A DNA stretch of 64,000 nucleotides, taken from positions 19,502,171 to 19,566,170 of the forward strand of contig NC_133227.1 of the NCBI RefSeq assembly GCF_040436345.1, read 5' to 3'. This document shows positions 33,131-46,924 of the stretch, in pieces; position 1 is the first letter of the stretch, and the number at the start of each line of letters is the position of its first letter. Both the position numbers and the translations under genes were made by a program. Below the pieces are notes generated by a model. The model saw only the letters and a list, made by a program, of their open reading frames with translations, was not told where the DNA came from and did no database searches. The stretch is from Pagrus major. Its lineage: Eukaryota > Chordata > Actinopteri > Spariformes > Sparidae.

Positions 33131-35287
33131 TAAGGTAAAACAACAATTAACTTAAGTTTAACTCACCATACATTTACCATTTATTAATGAATGTTATGAT
33201 AAAGTTTTACTAATGTTATCTTGACACAACTTTTACTTTTAAAATGTCAATTGACTGATATTTCAATTCAAACCCCTAATTAAGCCTCAAAAATAATTGA
33301 GGTTTTCTTCCTTTGCACTGTTGTCGAGATACACAAAAAATACGAGTTCAAACATTTCAAAAGAACAAAACTCTGTGAAAACAATGAGATCATCGCCTGG
33401 AATGTCCAGAGTGACCACCTTGAGAATGCTTTGTAGCTATTTCCATTTGTTTGGTGCACAAAAACTAAACGCAGATTTTTCAAGTGGACTTGAAACATAA
33501 GACGGTTAGCAGAGCGAGGTTTGATAGGGTCCTGTGGTCCATTCCAGCATCGATGTTACACAGGGTGGTGAAGCTTCAATAAGGGTCAATGAATGAAAAG
33601 ATACTGTTTTTTTTATCACGTCTACGAGCCAGAGAGGACCAACTGACTTTGTTACACAGAATACAATAGTGAGTATCATAAAGATATCCAGCATATATTT
33701 GCAGCACTACAGCATAAATGTACAGTCTTCTGTCTGTGCATGGCTCAGTCAGTACAGTAGATGGAGCTGGAGAGTTTGATCTGCAGACTGAGGATCATTT
33801 TATTCTCTGTTTTTTTTAAGTGAATAAAACATATTACACCTGGTACAGTCCTGTAGTACATCAAGGCTTCTGGCCCTGTCAGCACCTTTTTGTTTTAGTC
33901 ATCTGAAATCACATTTCTGTTGCTATATTTTGTACAACTCACATGCACTTTGGACAAAACATGGATATGATGCATCTGTGGAAAATCATGGCAAGTAAGC
34001 TGAAAATGTGAAAGCAGAAAACTGCCTCACTGGTTGTTCTCTGGCAGTAATTGTTCAGCTGTCTGCAACCCCTGCAGGGCAAACAGACACCAGGCGTCTT
34101 TTTACAGATGAAAAAACAACAGTATACAAAAAACAGAAGAGCGAGGCCTTTTCCAACATTCACCACAGACTTCAGAAGTTCTCCTTTGTCTGACATTTCT
34201 CTCTTATCTCCGTCACTGTTTGTTCTCTCACTGTCTTTCTTCTCCTCCTTCGGCAGCCGCTCTTCCTTCCACCTCTTTCATCTCGTCAGCAGAGCAGCTG
34301 TCACAGAGGTTAATAGGCTTGTCATTGATTTATTCTCTACTGCCTGACACTTGGATGGCCCAAAGTCCTCAGCCTTATATCTGCCCTATTATCTATCTGA
34401 TGCTGCTGGTCCAATTGTCTGGCCATTTGAAGATGTTCAACTGCCCCATCTGTGTTGAAGATAAAGCTGCGAGTGGATCCATTGATTTACTGTTATCTGT
34501 AAGAGGCTACCCCCACCTCCCAACCCCTCACCCACACCTATAACCACAGAGTGTGTTTGATGATGACTGCAGAGACTGGGCTGTATAGAGCTTTTAAAAT
34601 CACTCACATCCAGCTGTGTGCGAAGACGGCTGGCAGTTGATTGTCCTTTCATTGATTTACTATTACCTGCTCAGTCCCAACCAGTCACAACCCCCCACTG
34701 ACTCTCCAGCGTGTCACACGCTTCTCTGATAATGAAAACAGCGCGACAGAGCGAAGGAGGAAAATAAGAGGATGAAAGGGATGAAACCGAATGTAAGAAA
34801 GAGCAAGTGAACAAGAGACAGCCAGGTTGTAAAAGAAAAGGGAATAATAGCTCCGCCTCGTTTTTCTTTTGCCTTTTCCCGTCTGTTTTATTTTATTTTT
34901 TCTAATTTAAACCGAGACATCTATTTGTCTGTCTAGTCAATTAATCAAGCAGTCAATCAGAAGAACATGTATCAAGTATTTTGATAATCAATCAATCGTT
35001 TCAGTCATTTTATGTCAAACATTTGCTACATCCATCTTTGAAAATTTAAGTATTTGCCACTTTTCTTTGTCATTAAATGAAGAGTCTTTGGGTTTTGGAC
35101 TGTTCGTTGGATAAAAGATGCAATTTGAAGACGTCACTTTGGGCTCTGGGAAATTACGATGAGCATTTTTCACATTGTTTTTACTGAATGATTCATGATA
35201 ATAATTAGTGATGTTTTAACCCAAAAGGACCCAAATGCAAGACACTCAAGCAGGCAGGTTGAAAAACAAAAAGTGAACCGTAATGAC
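33131..35287. other. Spacer between inverted-repeat arms
   Basis: A+T-rich; ORFs of up to about 107 codons show no recognisable family or splice context. If the arms are transposon ends this would be the (degraded) interior. Confidence 0.45.
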
Positions 35288-35536
35288 GTAAAGAGTAAAA
35301 TAACAGCTTTAAACTCATGTTGATGGTACAGTGTCTTGTAACAGGGTGAATGGTGTCTCTGTCTCAGCCACTTACCTGCCACTTGTTTCTGCACTGTGTA
35401 ATTTCAGAGAGAGGGTAGGATCACAGCATTACATACATATTTACTCAAAACATACAAGTTTTCAACACATAACATTCTTATGACATGGGGGTGCCAAATC
35501 ACACAAAATACCAATTTCTACATGAAGTTGCTCTAA
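35288..35536 (-). repeat. Long inverted repeat, arm 2
   Basis: Reverse-complement partner of arm 1, with blocks of 25-40 bp at 85-95% identity separated by small gaps. The 2.2 kb between the arms has no coding potential that I can defend. Confidence 0.88.
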
Positions 35537-35539
35537 ATC

Positions 35540-38500
35540 CACAAAAAAGGGAAGATTAATAAAGGTCAGGTGAAACTAATAAGGCAATTAAAAAAATGGA
35601 AGAAAATACTGCGACAGGAAGTGTAAAACATAACATACATATACAACAGACACATAAGGATAAACCTACAAAATAAAACAAGAAACAACTAAAGTAAAAC
35701 CCAAAACCATGATACCGAGACCCTCAATTTAATACTTTCTCTAACAACATTACAGAAGTCTTTGTTTTGAGAAATCATATAGAAATATATGACAAGTGAT
35801 AGAAAAAAAAAAACAGGCTTCGGCCATATTTGCGAAAGTTTTTTTTTTTTTTTCAGTGGTTAAAATGCCAAAGACAACAAAAGTAGCACAGCAAAATGAG
35901 TCTGCATTAGTGCCTTCCCCCTTTGTGCTCTTGAAGTGTACATTTACAAATAACTGTAGTCGACATGTCCGTGTTTTGAAACAATATTTTGCTGAAATCT
36001 ACAAAATCAGATCAAACATCCAAGCAGTTATTTTTATTAAGATGTGACAAGAAAGACCATTTATAAGAAGCAGTTTTTCCTTCATCAAACTCAAACAAAA
36101 TCAGATTTATTCTCCCCTGTTGAATCATTAAGGAGAAATTCTGAAGTGAACAGAGTTACTCCAGCGTTTAGCCCCACATGTTGAACTTTATGGCGCTAAT
36201 GTTGTTGTTGAGGGACAAGAAAAACAGTGGAGGGTGATTCCACCTCACCTCCTGAGCAAAAGGCCCATTCCAAGTTAATTCCTAGCATCTGTGCGCAGAT
36301 ACATTAAGTCCTCTGTTTTATCCTCTTGCACATGCTGTTTTGTGGGAAAGTATCAATATGAACTGTGAGGACTTTACAAGAACACAGATGGCTGCATCGT
36401 TAAACAGAAAAATATGGAAGTACCAGGATTTAAAGCTGGTTTGGGTGAGAATAAGCTTCTGGTCAGGGAGGAGACTGATGACCTGTAGGCTCGTCTGACA
36501 GAGTTACAGTTGGACGGCTGCAGTGGGAGATGTTAATGTATGATTCTGTCGAGGTTAAACGCTGACCTCCTCAGCAAAACAAAGTGTTTAAAATTTACCA
36601 TTTTAACAACATCCTCTCTGTGAAGCACAGGAGCAGCATCGTGTCTTGGGCCTTCGAGCTGCAAAGACAGGGGGAATTTTAAGCTTACCGTACAGGAGGA
36701 CGATGACTGAAGCCACATGCGGGACTGTGAATACCAAAGACCTTACTCTGCAGCGAGGAGTTATGTCCAAACAGAACAATGACTTAACATCAAACCATTT
36801 CAACATTTCCTGGCTTTTGAACAAGAATGTTTAAGTTCTTGACACCAAGCCCAGACCTGAATCCCTTTGAAAATCTGTGGACTGACAGCTCACTGACATA
36901 ACGAGCTGTTCACGGGCACTCCCCCCTTTAAATTTTGACCAAGCTGGGACAAATCTGTATGGACTAATGGGAGCATTGTAAAATCCAGATGTGCTAACCT
37001 GACACATGAATCATAGCTGTATCCATCGCTACAACAAAAGAGTCTTCTTTACACAGCGGAAATTATTATAACCATGGAAGAAGTATTCAGATCAGCATTT
37101 TACTGCCATAGATGTTGAAGGCTGTGCTAATTTTAACCATTGTTGGGTATTTTCATCTACAGCAGTACATCATATTCTACAAGATCATCTTACGTTTGTA
37201 TCCCCACTGTCCGATGAGAACTACATATTATAAAGTCAACTTTTCATGAGCTCAGAAAGAGCCGGGTTGTCTGTCCATCTGTCCCATTCTTGTGAACTCA
37301 ATGATGCATCGAGGGAATTTCTTCCAATTTGGTACAAATGTCCACTATGACACAAAGATAAACTGATTCGAGTTTGTTGGCGAGACACATTTTTGGCCGT
37401 AACTCGACATGGCATTCATAAAATACCCATTTATAACAGACTTTTTAATATAACAGACTTATTTAAGTGGTGCCCAATTAATTTTTTTCTAATAAGACAA
37501 AATCCCTCTCCAAATCTGGATCCACATTTAGTATCTGAAAAAACTTCAGTCAAACTGTCGCCCCACCTCAGCTCTGTCAGTGTTCAGTGTGGGTTCTTAG
37601 CTCTCTGATAAGCTACTGGACTCACTCCTTCAAAAGGAGTTATATTGTATAATATTGTATAATGGATGCTTGATGAGACTCTAACTCAACATGTTATCAG
37701 TATTATTATCAACAAGGACAGAAGCCCTCAGCCATGAGACCATAACAGACGTCCAGTTTGGAGAACCTCACTATTAATTTGTCAACACAACCATAATTAA
37801 ACTGTAAAATTACCATAATTACGACGGCTTTAAAAGAGTTAGAGAAGGAGGAATGGTGACACATGGTAGAGCCGACTTCCTCTTACTAATTTTGGGCATG
37901 TCTGCTGCGGTACCAGTGGCTTCGTATATCTTATCATTCCAGAGGCTGTCTCGCTCTCTCTTGTTGTCTGTGTGTGTGTGTGTGCGTCATACACAAATCA
38001 GCGCCCACACACAGGCCTGCCTTGTTAAGGTAAAGCTCAGTTGTATGGAGATTTGTCTGTCCACTGGATGTATAACCAGTTTATCACACCACTTAGTGTA
38101 TAGCTTCTATAAACACAGCTATAATCCCTCCTGATGTAAACCTTCAGACTCAATACATTACACTACACTATGTGCATCTCTACAGCCAGTGTGTCATTGA
38201 AGTCCAAGACAAATCTTATTACGTAACTTCGCTGCTCTGGCTTTTGATTTAGAACAGCGGGGTATTTCAAGGGCTTTCAAGTGAAATACTAACCTAAGCT
38301 GTAATAAATTAATATGCTTGTTTGATCCTTGTTGTCTTCAACACTCACCTAAAAAGGGACCGAAACAATTGGATCCAGATCTGGCCTGTGAGAAAAAAAC
38401 GTCTGCAAAAAATGAAGACACAAAAGTGTTCAAAAAAAGTCATAATATTTGTATTTATTACATTATATTTTTCTGAAATATGACAAACGGATATAAAGTT

Positions 38501-39870
38501 TAGACTCTAGTTGGACCAAATTTGAGTGACGCCAAAAAATACATTGTTTTTGCAATGCTTGTATAGATGGTCACGCCTGCCCATCGGTCCACCACTGTGT
38601 ATTAACGCAACAACTATAGGATGGATTAACATGAAATGTTCACGTTCATGGTCCCCAGGGGATGAAGTATGCTGACGCTGTCCCTGGCTTTAAGTCTGCA
38701 CACTAGCAGCTAAAAGGTTTCACTTTCAGTATCTACTTCACAAATTGGCACAATGTTTGGTGCAGAATTTGATGGTTCCAAGACTAAAAATCCAAATGAC
38801 TCTGGTGATCATCTGATTTTTAACTCTAGGGCCACAGCGAGTTACATTTGTACTTTTCACCTATCATCTATCTCCATAGTGCTGTGTCAGCACTGGTGAA
38901 AAGTCTTGCTGCACCAATATCTGATCAGATGACAGTTTTAGTGAAACATCTCAACAACTTCCCTGACTACTGTGATCCTTTTTCCTTCAGGGCCATCATC
39001 AGGTAAAATAGTCTGTTCAGGAGCCAACCCTGCAAAACTCATGATATCGTACCATCCCACACAATCATACTGTGTGTGCATGTATTGTTGCCAGAGGGTC
39101 AGGACGCCATTAAAAACAAACAAAGTTGAATTGAACCAGACTCTTTTGAGAGTAACGACTCTTTATGACTCAGTTTGTTAATTGTTCTAGTATCCACATA
39201 AATGACACAGCCAAGGGGAACACAGTTATCCAGAAATTGTGAACAAAATTAAGGTGCATTGGAAGATAAGGGTCAGAAAAAACTTCCATGACATATCATT
39301 ATATGCACAACATCAGTCAACAACTGTAAGAAAATGCACTATTGTATAAATATGATTATGACCTTGACTCTGAAATGCTAATTTAATGGATTGTGACTTC
39401 TTGCTTTAGGCTGCTGCTGTTCTTTCAGTGTGAAAAATCGATCGGGCCATGTTGCAGAGATAAATATCCTGTGGAGGATTAAAACGGCTTTCACAAGGAC
39501 ACAGCAGTAATTATAGTTTGACTATTCGCAGTCATACACAGACATTTAATTGAAATGTTTGCTTGTGTGATTTCTCAACCTTTACAGCAGTTACCCACAT
39601 GATCAGTGGAGGTTCGACCTTGATGACATGAGCTTCAGGCACTACCGGCACAAAGACAGAGAGAAGGGTTGAATAATTTCATATACACTGAGCATAAAGA
39701 GTAATATAATACATCTTGATGGCTTTTGAGCAGCCTCATACATTTAATAAATGTTGTTCTGCGACAGCTGGATTATCAAATGAAAAGGCAGGAAATTAGC
39801 TCTGAAGGAGTAGAGATAACACTCAATGAATTTGTGAATACGATATAAGGCATTCATAGCGAATGCAGAT
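35540..39870. other. Gene-poor intergenic DNA
   Basis: No supported exon. It contains poly(A)/poly(T) runs (35800-35845), a fragment of a 'tcttccaatttggtacaaatgt' dispersed repeat near 37310-37400 and the repeat at 38560-38960. Confidence 0.5.
38560..38960 (+). repeat. Dispersed repeat, second copy of the 17930 family
   Basis: 'ggatggattaacatgaaatgttcacgttcatggtccccaggggatgaagtatgctgac' and later 'ctctggtgatcatctgatttt' parallel the 17930-18190 copy. Confidence 0.55.
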
Positions 39871-39875
39871 AGATG

Positions 39876-40216
39876 TATGGAGGACCAAGACTGCCACAAT
39901 CAAAAATAAGGAAACAAATAAATAAAATACTCAATAGATAAATTAATATGCCATTAAATGTACTAAGAGATAATACTGGCATAAACGTAGGCATTAATTA
40001 ATTTAATGCCTACAATTAATTTAAAGGAAAGGTAAATAAGTAAAGAAATGAATTCAAAGGGAAGCAAATTAATACAAATATCGATTCGTGTCACATTTTA
40101 TAGAATACATTTATTTTTTTAATATTATTGTTGGTGCATTTAATGGCACATTAATGTATTTATTGATTCATATATCTATCTATTTATTTTTATTTTGGTA
40201 GTTTTGGTCTTCCATA
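39876..40216. mobile_element. Foldback MITE with about 90-bp terminal inverted repeats
   Basis: The left arm (TATGGAGGACCAAGACTGCC... to 'gccattaaatgtac') and right arm ('gtgcatttaatggc' ...GGTAGTTTTGGTCTTCCATA) are reverse complements over about 90 bp with modest divergence, around a 160-bp A+T-rich centre. No transposase. Confidence 0.85.
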
Positions 40217-41346
40217 GTGAACAAAAGGCATATTTTTTAATCAGAGCTCCAAAATGCAATCATCGTCCTACATTTTCCTCCCCCCTGTACATTTCTACTG
40301 ACTTGTTTGTACTCTGTCTCCACAAGTGTCCTGTGCAATAAGCCATGCACTTTGGTTGCGGAAAAATCCAGCAGGCTTTGGCAGAGCTTAAAGGGCAATT
40401 AGCAACGTAATGAAATAAACCAGCAGAGTCTCCTGTTTGACAAGAGAAGGATTAAATAGGTATTTTACCAACCGGTAGCTTGGTACAAAAAGTCTGCAGA
40501 CGGAGGTGTTGCCCTCTCAGCTCCAATGTGCATCACATAAGGCCTGATGCATGCATAGCTATAATACCACATCCTCCTCACTTTTCTATCTGCATAATTT
40601 CCTCCCTGTGTGTGTGTCACAGCTGGATCGCCTTCAGGCAACGCAGAAATGTGATCACAAAGTGAGCCTGAGACACCTCCCTGTCTCATGTGGATTATGG
40701 TAGCTGTGTGAGTCAAATTAGATTTCTGTGTCGGAGTCGTCACCTAATGCGTCCTGGCATAATTGGATAATAAAAGTCACAATGAAACGGCAGGAGTTAC
40801 GACAGCCCTCAGAGAGCCAGCGTGAATTAAAGCGGCTGGATCTCTCCTCACGCTGTCAGCGCTAAGAAGGTGTCTAAGTGATGATCTGATCCTAATCTAA
40901 TTAGATCTAATCGAGCTTGATTTGATGTAATCCGATGCTGTTAACGTGCACTGATTGGATTTCTTAGAATGGCGCCAAGGAGACTTGTAGGCGCCATAGG
41001 GCACTTTTGTTACATGGACGTCAGGCAGGAGTATTGTGTTGTGATGAGTTTGGGGTTTATTCCCTCAGTGTCCATATTTGTTAGCACTTATTTCCTTTAC
41101 AAACTGAGCCTCCCGTCAGTGCTGGTGTTGGGAAACCGTAAATAAATTGTAAATATTGTGAAGAAATGAAGTGGAGCTTGTATAATCAAGATAAAGAACA
41201 AAAATGAAGGTGATCCTTTGCTCGCAGGTCAGATCTCTGTTGGATAGTGGACGATACAACAAGGCCAACAGTGCTCGCCAAGTGCGATGTAGACCGACAG
41301 CAGGACAATCAAGAATATTTAACTTCCTGTGCTCCCTGGAACTGTA

Positions 41347-41401
<55 letters not shown>

Positions 41402-44015
41402 ATGGCTATATGAGTTATTCAGGCACAGTCACAGGCTACACACAGAATGATCGCACAAACAATATGCATATATGGACTCACACGCACCGGTACACACATG
41501 CAGCCTGTTGCCAAGGCTGCCCAGTCAGCTGGTGTGATGCCATATGTTGCAGCGTTGGCAGCACCACAAGTGTTCAGTCGGTCGAAGATACGGACACACT
41601 CACAAAATAGTCAGGTGTCGTTCGAACAGTGGGGAGGTACACACGAGAACACACTCACTCACTTTAAAGGTGCCAGAGAGTCTTTATTTGACGAGTTTGG
41701 AATGAGGCTCAAAAAACAACTTTTCTTTCAAATAGCACCTTTAATGGGTTTCTGGAAGGTTTTCCCAAATATAAAATGCTTATGGATTAAAAGTGTATTA
41801 ATACAAAAAGTAATACTTTATCTTGTTTGCAGTTTCATGTCCCTTTATACTGGAGGTCTATGGGAAAAATCTGGGCCAAGAAGATGTTTTTATTACAGTA
41901 CTGCAGTTGGCTACTGGGTCAAATTGGCAGCAGGGCTGACTGGCAGTCAATTCCCAAGAGACTCCTGCCCTGCTGTGTTGTAACCGGGTAGTACTCATTG
42001 TTCTGCCAGAAAACGTCCAATCTGAAGTCCACAAAGGGAGGAGGTTGTGCTGGATGAGTAGGTCAAGCACAGGACCATCACACTGGAGGCTGGGGTTTGT
42101 GTCCCCCTGGGATGTTGACTTGTCATGGCTGATAATGTTTTCACTTTATGAGTCTGTGTGTGTGCGTCGTAACTGCAGAATGTGGTCCTGGAGACGACCC
42201 TTTCGCATAGGCTGGCACTGTAGGGCAGGACTAGGCGGAACAGTTTTATCGAGCCCTTTTTAAATATCCATGGGTTATCCTTGTGTTTTTCCAGTTAATC
42301 TTCAGTACTAGATGATGCTGCTCCTTTAAATATATATCCCTCTAATTCTCAAGTATGATTCTTTTTTATTTTGTGCACCCAACATTTCGAAAAAAAAAAA
42401 GTCTTTTGGTACTTCAGGGTCTCCATATATTTTTTACAGTATGAAGGAAAAGGTCTGCAAAGAAATGCGAAATGTCAAATAACACATATGATTGTAATAC
42501 CGTCAGAACGTTTTGTTTAAAATTGTCCTCACTGAGCTGGTAAAGCTGGATGGGATCGCCTGCCTGTCTTAGTAACATATGGATCTGTCAAGTGAATCTA
42601 TACAGAGTGTATAGGAAGCTTAACACCCCGAGCTGAGGACTGTTTGACTTTCAACTCCCAGAATACCAGCAAGGCCCCAAATAGCATCCACGGGTTGAGA
42701 TGTTGAGTGGGGCTCCTCTTTGTCTGACGGTCGATGTTAGGGTTTTGTGTTTTAAACAGACTTCTTGGGGCTTCATCTCTACTTCTGAACGGCCTTAAAC
42801 ATCTGCAGGTCTTGTCTGTGTTTATGACAGCTGGAGTTCTTCATATCTGGCTCTCGCTCAACCTGGAGAAGCACCAAACCTGTCGCTGGAGTGGTGCAGC
42901 CCTGTATAGGTGTCACTTGACAGGCCTAATCTTCAGTGTTCTCCATGTTGACCTCAAATCCTGTCTATCTTAGAATCGTAAAAAATAAAACAATCCACCT
43001 ACCAGCACTTTTCAAGATAATTTATTATCCCATTTGTTAAATTGGTACAAAAAACAGACTCTAAAATGAAAGTACCTAGCAGTGTGGGCTGAAAACCAAT
43101 GTTTTCTTTCTTGGTTTGGCCCAAAATCTGATGGTTAGTTTCAATTAAATGACACATTGTACATAGAATCTGTAAAAGGGAAAACAAGTCTGAAAATATA
43201 CGTGCTTTCCTCTACAAAACCCCCGCACAAGTGGTCAGGGCAATGATCCAAAACCAGATCAAGGGTCTCATTTACAGTCAGACACTTGGCCTGTGCCACC
43301 ACAGAATGACGTGTGAGCAAGATAGAGAGGACTTATTTATAGACCAAAGCCACCAGATCTGATCAGTGTGGTGTTGAGCTATTTTGTGGTTGTTGGATAC
43401 AGTGTTGTGTGTGTTTCCCATAACTAATTTCTTCCCACAGGATCCCACTTACGGTCAGGATTTCTCTCGCTTCTGGTCTGACTGAGCCTGAAGTAATGGA
43501 AGGATTGTCGTGTGTAGGTTGCTTCAGGTCCTTGAGCTTTTTTAAAAGACATGATGTCATAGGTGGTGGGTACATTTATGATGAGAAAGGCCAATTAGCA
43601 CATTTATTCTTGTTGATAAAGGAAGCGGCAAAGTTCTCCCTGTGGCTGAGGGTGTTGATGGTTAGGGTTAGGCTTAATGGGAGATTGAACATTTAAGTTA
43701 CATAAAAGATCAGCTGTTGTCGCTTCTCTTCTTGAAGAAGAAGAAGAAAAAAAAAAGAAAACGAAAAGAAGAAGCTGTTTGAAGAAGCTACAGACTTCTC
43801 TACATTTTTCTCTTGTTGATGGTCGAGGCAACTGGTTTTGTCTCTTCTTCCTCCTCCTCTTCTTCTTCTTCTTCTTCTTCTTCTTCTCCTTTGATGTTTA
43901 TTGCCGGTTGCCAGACAGCTGGTTGTGTTGCCAGTTCACGACCTCTACCTCTTTTACTCTCTTGTTGGCCAAACATAAAACAGCCTATACCCCTTACTTC
44001 TGACGAAACTTATCT
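40217..44015. other. Intergenic DNA with (CA)n, (GAA)/(TTC) tracts and possible conserved blocks
   Basis: Microsatellites at 41348-41398 (CA), 43734-43750 (GAA) and 43841-43888 (TTC). The stretches 40330-40440 and 40790-41000 look less decayed and less repetitive than their surroundings. The 178-codon ORF starting at 41447 is compositionally repeat-like and not accepted as a gene. Confidence 0.45.
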
Positions 44016-44409
44016 CAGTGTTGTAAAAAAGTACCCAAAAGTCATACTTGAGTAAAAGTAAAGATATCACGTTAAAACATTACTTTGGTAAAAGTGAAAG
44101 TCACTTCAGTAAAAGTCTTAAAAGCATCTGATATTGAATGTAGTTAGGTATCAAAAGTAAATCTTGATTATTTGAATCAGTGATTTTTCATCCAACTACC
44201 AAAAAAAAAAAATTTAAATGAGCTGCTTTGGCTCTACAGCAACACGCAATCTGTAAAGTAACTAGTAACTAAAGTTATCAAATAAATGTAGTGGAGTAAA
44301 AAGTACCACATTTGCTTCCAAATTGAAAGAAAGTGGAGGTATTGCTGTATATAGTAGTTAGCAAGTACCTCAAAATTGTACTGAAGTACAGTACTACATT
44401 ATAACACTG
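44016..44409. mobile_element. hAT-like MITE ('agtaaaagta' family)
   Basis: Begins CAGTGTTGTAAAAAAGTACCC and ends GTACTACATTATAACACTG, an imperfect inverse. Interior A+G/T runs such as 'agtaaaagtaaagatatc' and 'caagtacctcaaaattgtactgaagtacagtac' are typical of a very common fish family. The flanking octamers acttatct/actatgct agree at 5 of 8 positions, so the target duplication is only tentative. Confidence 0.75.
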
Positions 44410-46520
44410 ACTATGCTTTGCATGGCCTAGTTTATTCAGTCCAGACCAGCTGATGGAAATGTTTGCATTTTTGTTCTTTTTAAAAAAAAATTATGACTTT
44501 TCAACAGTTTACTTTAAAGTGTTTAGGATTTAGCAGAATGTATTCGCAGACATGTAATATAATACTCAGAATTATGTTTGCATTAGTGTATAATCACCTG
44601 AAACTAAGTGAAGTTGAGTTTTCGTTGCCTTATATGAAGCAAACCTGTAAGTCAATCAGCTTTGACTGAAGGTATTTTGTTTGTGTGTATTTCTCTAATG
44701 CTGTTTGTTTGTATCTGTGTCGTCTGCATGCATCTCTCTCTTACTCTTTGTACTCTGCTCTTGTTTTGAATGCCTCCACCCAAGGACAGACAAACATTAT
44801 GTAATGTCTCTGTGCAAACAGAAGTCCACTGTAGATGAACAGTCACCCTGGTCACAAGTACACAAACGTGCACACACACAAACAGATGCGTACATCAGAA
44901 ATATAATTTTAGGTGGTCCTGAACCAAAGCAAAAAGTGATGTGGAGATCAACCCAACAGTTTACTCTTTATTTTAAGATCTCATTAACAGATGATTTATT
45001 TTAGAGTGTTGCCTACTGTCAGTTTTATACACTATTGCATCAACAGGAGGGTACTGGCTTGTGATAGTTTCAAGAAATAACTTTATTTCTTTATTCAATG
45101 TTGCAATAAATTCCCCCAAAACATTATGGCACAACTGTTGCAGCGATATCAAACAACAGCAATGTTCCACTCACTAAAATTCTCCAGTTTTCCCTAGATT
45201 GCATTTTTCTGACTGCTGTTGCGTTCCTCTTTCGCAATGCATGGCCTCTTAAAAAACTTGTCCAGAGAGCTTTGTTTTGACATCTTTGCCCCAGTGATGT
45301 CTCACTGGCCGCCAATTGAATAGTGTAAAGGCAACGTGCGCGCCAAGGGAACATGAAGTCTCTCTTTCATGGTACGTGTCCACAGGGGTGTTGTTTGACA
45401 TGAGTGCACGCAACGCTTCAGAGCCATGGACGCTCGACCAAAACAGCCTACGCCCTCTGACAACCACGCAAAAACTTACTGGCTGCACCTGATAGGACAA
45501 ACACCACTCATGGGCAGTCGGCTCTGGGGTTTCAAACCGGTTCAACATGGCGGTTCATTTGGAAACTCTGTCTTGTGTTAAAGATAGCTTGGTGAAATGT
45601 GTTTCTGGTGACATTTTAGGCGAGAGATAAGCCATGTGGTCACTGAATCTGTCTTCATTTGAGTTTCTAGAGGTCCCACTGATTTGCATAAAGTAGCCAG
45701 ATGTCAAATTAATGTAAATGAGGAGCGGGCAACCCGACGTCCCATCTCTTGAAATGTGACACTCCGAATGCATTGCACAGCTTCCTATATGGACAATAAA
45801 TGGGAGGTGTGAAAACAACAGATCCTATGGACACCTTTAGTCTATTTTTTAAAAGTAATTTCAACAGTGTAAGGAAAAATAAGAAATAATATTAAGATTT
45901 GTTTTGAAATTGCTGGACTTCCTATCTTAGATCTAGATGACACATGGCCAGCACACCCGTGGCTGCACCGCTGTTGATGGTATATTTTTTTTAAAACAGG
46001 AAATAGGCGGAAAGGCGTCTTGTAAATGTTATAATAGAATTCATACATTGCTATATTTAGTAGTGATGAAACTCTAGATAGCCACATGAACTCACACTCA
46101 ACATCCTCTTTGGCCTGTTTGTTCCCTTCTATCTGCCTCTTTGTGACTGAAAAGTTCAAAACTGAACTTGCAAAAAAAAAAAAAAGAAGAAGGCATGCAT
46201 GTGTTGCTGTGCAGGTCGTTGATATTCAAGAAGGACTGCTGTGTTTAGGTGTTGCAAAGGCGCACATCGACGCCACCTTTAGATATATGGCACAGCACTG
46301 CTTTTGGGTTTCACATCGCTTTGGGATAAATGTGGTGTGTTTGTACGTATGTGACACCGACAGACGGACGAGCGCACGGACAGAATATCTGTCTGTTCTC
46401 ACTGTCTTTCTTGCTTTTTGGCAGCAGATGTTGGGTCGGCTTCAGTTCAGGCAGCAACACAAGCTCACCATCTATAAACTCTCTGTGATCATAAGATACA
46501 CTTGGCAAATCTTGCTCTCT
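44410..46520. other. Intergenic DNA around the MITE at 45.4-45.8 kb
   Basis: No gene supported. Low-complexity A runs at 46170-46185. Confidence 0.4.
45360..45843. mobile_element. Probable MITE with imperfect inverted ends
   Basis: The left 'gtgtccacaggggtgttgttt' and the right 'aaacaacagatcctatggacac' are inverse relatives. The interior 'gcaacccgacgtcccatctcttgaaa...gcattgcacagcttcctatatggacaataaatggga' recurs in diverged form at about 48925-49082, indicating a dispersed family. Confidence 0.6.
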
Positions 46521-46525
46521 CTGTA

Positions 46526-46529
46526 ACAC

Positions 46530-46569
<40 letters not shown>

Positions 46570-46846
46570 AGGACATCTTGTATCTATGTATGCATACTCT
46601 GCATCATCTTTGCATGCATACACGTGTGCATTTGGCACAGGTACATATACTGCTGTATGTATTCGAGAGATAGGGAGAGAGTGTGTGTGTGTGTGTTTGT
46701 GTGTGTGTGCGTGGCGTGTGTGTGTGTGTGTGTGTGTGTATCCGGAGGGCATACCTCCAGCTCTGTGTTCTGTGTAGAAAGGCCTGAGGGCTCAGAGGGT
46801 CTCTGTTTTCATCTAGAGGGATTAAAGTGCATCTGCCTGTCAACAG

Positions 46847-46921
<75 letters not shown>
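46526..46921. repeat. Cluster of three dinucleotide microsatellites, (CA) then (TG) then (TG)
   Basis: (CA) at 46526-46569, interrupted (TG) at 46680-46740 and a pure (TG) run of about 36 units at 46849-46921. The first and later tracts are complementary, so this is a potential cruciform and Z-DNA region. All long ORFs here (HTHT, CVCV) are artefacts. Confidence 0.97.

Positions 46922-46924
<3 letters not shown>

Noticed and set aside
41447..41983. 178-codon ORF, the longest non-assigned one on the plus strand
   Set aside because: It follows a (CA)n tract, has no family resemblance or splice context, and its middle resembles untranslated dispersed fish repeat; probably chance or repeat-derived.
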